Assembly: GCA_003513845.1 (NCBI GenBank)
Contig: DOTB01000035.1
Span: 1 to 24,799, forward strand
DNA length: 24,799 nt
Direction: 5' to 3'
Origin: Candidatus Atribacteria bacterium
Lineage (GTDB): Bacteria > Atribacterota > Phoenicimicrobiia > Phoenicimicrobiales > Phoenicimicrobiaceae
Shown: one piece after another, positions 23,753 to 24,799 of the stretch
Position numbering within the stretch: the stretch's first letter is position 1
Layout of the letters: each line of letters opens with the position of its first letter
Program-made: the position numbers and the translations under genes
The notes under the pieces: model-generated
The model's database searches: none
Seen by the model: the letters and a program-made list of their open reading frames with translations, nothing else
Told to the model about the DNA's origin: nothing

Positions 23753-23765
23753 CAAGATATTCAAG
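23753..23765 (+). repeat. 13 bp direct repeat, right copy
   Basis: Exact copy of CAAGATATTCAAG at 22173-22185, 1,580 bp away. The following bases (CCCCCCTGAAAACTCCC from 23774) resemble those after the left copy (CCCCCTGAAACCCCC), so the similarity extends to about 35 bp with a variable centre. Confidence 0.7.
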
Positions 23766-23905
23766 ACAAATCCTCCCCCCTGAAAACTCCCAAATTAACC
23801 TAAGCCTTGATATTTATTAATCTCTTTTACATCTTATCTATTTGGTTTCTGTGTATTTTATCTTTATATAAGTAAAGTCTTATTTGTTATATTATCTTCC
23901 CACCA

Positions 23906-23925
23906 GTAATAAACAATTTTATTAC
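23906..23925 (-). terminator. AT-rich hairpin just after the GntR stop codon
   Basis: GTAATAAA (23906-23913) pairs with TTTATTAC (23918-23925) around a 4 nt loop, one base beyond the GntR stop codon. The stem is weak and no U tract follows on the minus strand, so termination is doubtful. Confidence 0.3.
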
Positions 23926-23926
23926 G

Positions 23927-24667
23927 TCAATCTAATTTTCGCACGATGGTAAGATCTACTAAGCCAGGATGGAAAACTATTTCCGAACAGCAAATCAATT
24001 TATCAAATATCCCATAATAAAATTCTTCTCTCTTAATTATGGGCTCATTCTCTTTTATTTCGAGTATTCTACTTATTTTCGTATCCACTTTACTGGGAAT
24101 AAATCTGGTAATAGAGTGAGAAACTTCTTCATTGGTATATTTACTTAAAAAATCAAAAAACCCTTTAAAACTATTAAAAGGTATTTCTTTTGTTTGTAAG
24201 GGGATAGCTAAACTAGATTCGGGGATAATATTTGTAGCTAGTATGGCTGGTTGATAGTCAGCTAGATAGAGAAACTCATTTAAAAAATATTTCTTATCTT
24301 TAAGAGGGGGCATTTTTATTTCCACTTGGGGTATCTCGTCTAGCCATGTGGAATTAATTCTTTTTACCGAAGCTTTATAACCCCCATTTTCTAATAACTT
24401 AATAAAGTCCTGGACTAAATCAATCCTCATTTTAGTTGTTAAGGTACTTTTATGGATTAAACTTCCTATTCCTTGTTTTTTGGTTATTATTCCTTCTCGA
24501 TCCAAAGTTATTAAAGCTTCACGGATAGTTGAACGACTTATTCCTAATCTTTCAGAAAGCTCTTCTTCGGGAGGTAATCTATTGTCCTTAAAATCACCTT
24601 TTTTGATCATTTTTATTAGTTCTGTCTTGGCTTCCAGATAAAGAGGAGTATACTTAATTCTGGCCAT
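23927..24667 (-). CDS. GntR-family transcriptional regulator, HutC/UTRA type
   Basis: The 246 aa protein has an N-terminal winged helix (about residues 7-75) with LPPEEELSERLGISRSTIRE as its recognition region and GIITKKQGIGSLI as the wing. A UTRA effector domain (about 95-240) follows, with LADYQPAILATNIIPESS and REEFYYGIFDKLICCSEIVFHP as landmarks. HutC-type regulators usually repress a neighbouring catabolic operon until a substrate or intermediate binds. The ATG at 24667 has AGGAGG upstream and a perfect consensus promoter. It is transcribed in the same direction as the cluster, but an insertion element now separates the two. Control of this cluster is likely from position only. Confidence 0.88.
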   Translation of the reverse strand: MARIKYTPLYLEAKTELIKMIKKGDFKDNRLPPEEELSERLGISRSTIREALITLDREGIITKKQGIGSLIHKSTLTTKMRIDLVQDFIKLLENGGYKASVKRINSTWLDEIPQVEIKMPPLKDKKYFLNEFLYLADYQPAILATNIIPESSLAIPLQTKEIPFNSFKGFFDFLSKYTNEEVSHSITRFIPSKVDTKISRILEIKENEPIIKREEFYYGIFDKLICCSEIVFHPGLVDLTIVRKLD

Positions 24668-24699
24668 TATTCATCATACCTCCTACAAGCTTACTTATC

Positions 24700-24728
24700 A
24701 TTATAATAGCTAATTGATAGGTTGTCAA
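24700..24728 (-). promoter_or_regulatory. Consensus sigma-70 promoter of the GntR gene
   Basis: Minus-strand TTGACA (24723-24728) and TATAAT (24700-24705) are both perfect and exactly 17 bp apart, 32 bp before the start codon. A second TTGACA (24750-24755) lies upstream without a good -10 partner. Confidence 0.8.
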
Positions 24729-24799
24729 ATAATTGAATTGCCTCGTTCGTGTCAACAACTTGTGGGTATTTTTTCTTACCTCAAAAGATTATGGAAAAT

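Larger units (their letters stand above)
22173..23765 (+). mobile_element. IS91-family-like insertion element, approximate limits
   Basis: The limits are set by the 13 bp direct repeat that flanks a single transposase gene on the plus strand, opposite to all other genes. IS91-type rolling-circle elements lack terminal inverted repeats and target duplications, so true ends cannot be read by eye. CAAG, the first four bases of the repeat, is one of the tetranucleotides reported as an IS91 target. The element separates the GntR regulator from the gene cluster. Confidence 0.5.
23514..23926. other. 413 bp non-coding spacer between the transposase and the GntR gene
   Basis: I see no gene. The spacer is very AT-rich and holds a 7 bp hairpin (TCCTGAC 23569-23575, GTCAGGA 23581-23587) about 56 nt after the transposase stop, a possible replication-origin-side structure of the element. 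It also holds the right copy of the 13 bp repeat (23753-23765) and an AT-rich hairpin at the end of the GntR gene. Confidence 0.6.

Noticed and set aside
1..24799. CRISPR arrays, tRNA or rRNA genes.
   Set aside because: No regularly spaced repeats and no cloverleaf or rRNA-like segments were seen on either strand.

Overview
The window is a low-GC bacterial accessory locus. Apart from one transposase, every gene lies on the minus strand, so transcription runs from high to low coordinates. Start codons have strong AGGAGG-type ribosome binding sites, and a perfect consensus sigma-70 promoter precedes the regulator gene. Both substrate-binding proteins have ordinary signal peptides and no lipobox cysteine, which fits a diderm (Gram-negative-type) anaerobe better than a Firmicute. 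An uncultured lineage such as Atribacterota would fit, but that is a guess.

Layout in transcription order. A GntR/HutC-type regulator (23927-24667) is followed by a frameshifted IS91-like transposase on the opposite strand (22298-23513). Next comes an iron-sulfur flavoprotein (21392-22105). Importer A follows: ATPase, BMP-family binding protein and two permeases (16632-21347). Then come amidohydrolase A (15214-16563), three electron-transfer subunits of an HcnABC/sarcosine-oxidase-like amine dehydrogenase (12865-15124), thiamine-diphosphate E1 alpha and beta subunits (10877-12837), and a formylmethanofuran:H4MPT formyltransferase (Ftr) homologue (9829-10728). Importer B is next: ATPase, two permeases and a binding protein (4964-9776). 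The cluster ends with an Mch-like protein (3758-4750), amidohydrolase B (2309-3652), a DAO-family flavoprotein (1095-2249) and a second Mch-like protein (87-1046).

The unusual feature is three homologues of archaeal/methylotroph C1-carrier enzymes (one Ftr and two divergent methenyl-H4MPT cyclohydrolases, Mch) inside what otherwise looks like a catabolic uptake operon. The locus has two nucleoside/purine-type ABC importers, two deaminase-type amidohydrolases and a complete set of amine-dehydrogenase subunits. No formylmethanofuran dehydrogenase or hydrolase, methylene-H4MPT dehydrogenase, formaldehyde-activating enzyme or E2/E3 subunit is present.

Two working models, both inference: (1) an imported N-methyl or amino heterocycle is deaminated and oxidatively demethylated, and the C1 unit is oxidised on an H4MPT-like carrier; (2) the Mch and Ftr folds have been recruited to open and deformylate an imported purine- or pterin-like ring. 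The duplicated importer, amidohydrolase and Mch sets suggest two related substrates or two stages of one pathway.

Other structure: both binding-protein genes are followed by perfect 13-14 bp hairpins, the dehydrogenase/E1 block (about 10.9-15.1 kb) is visibly richer in GC than its surroundings, and a 13 bp direct repeat flanks the transposase.
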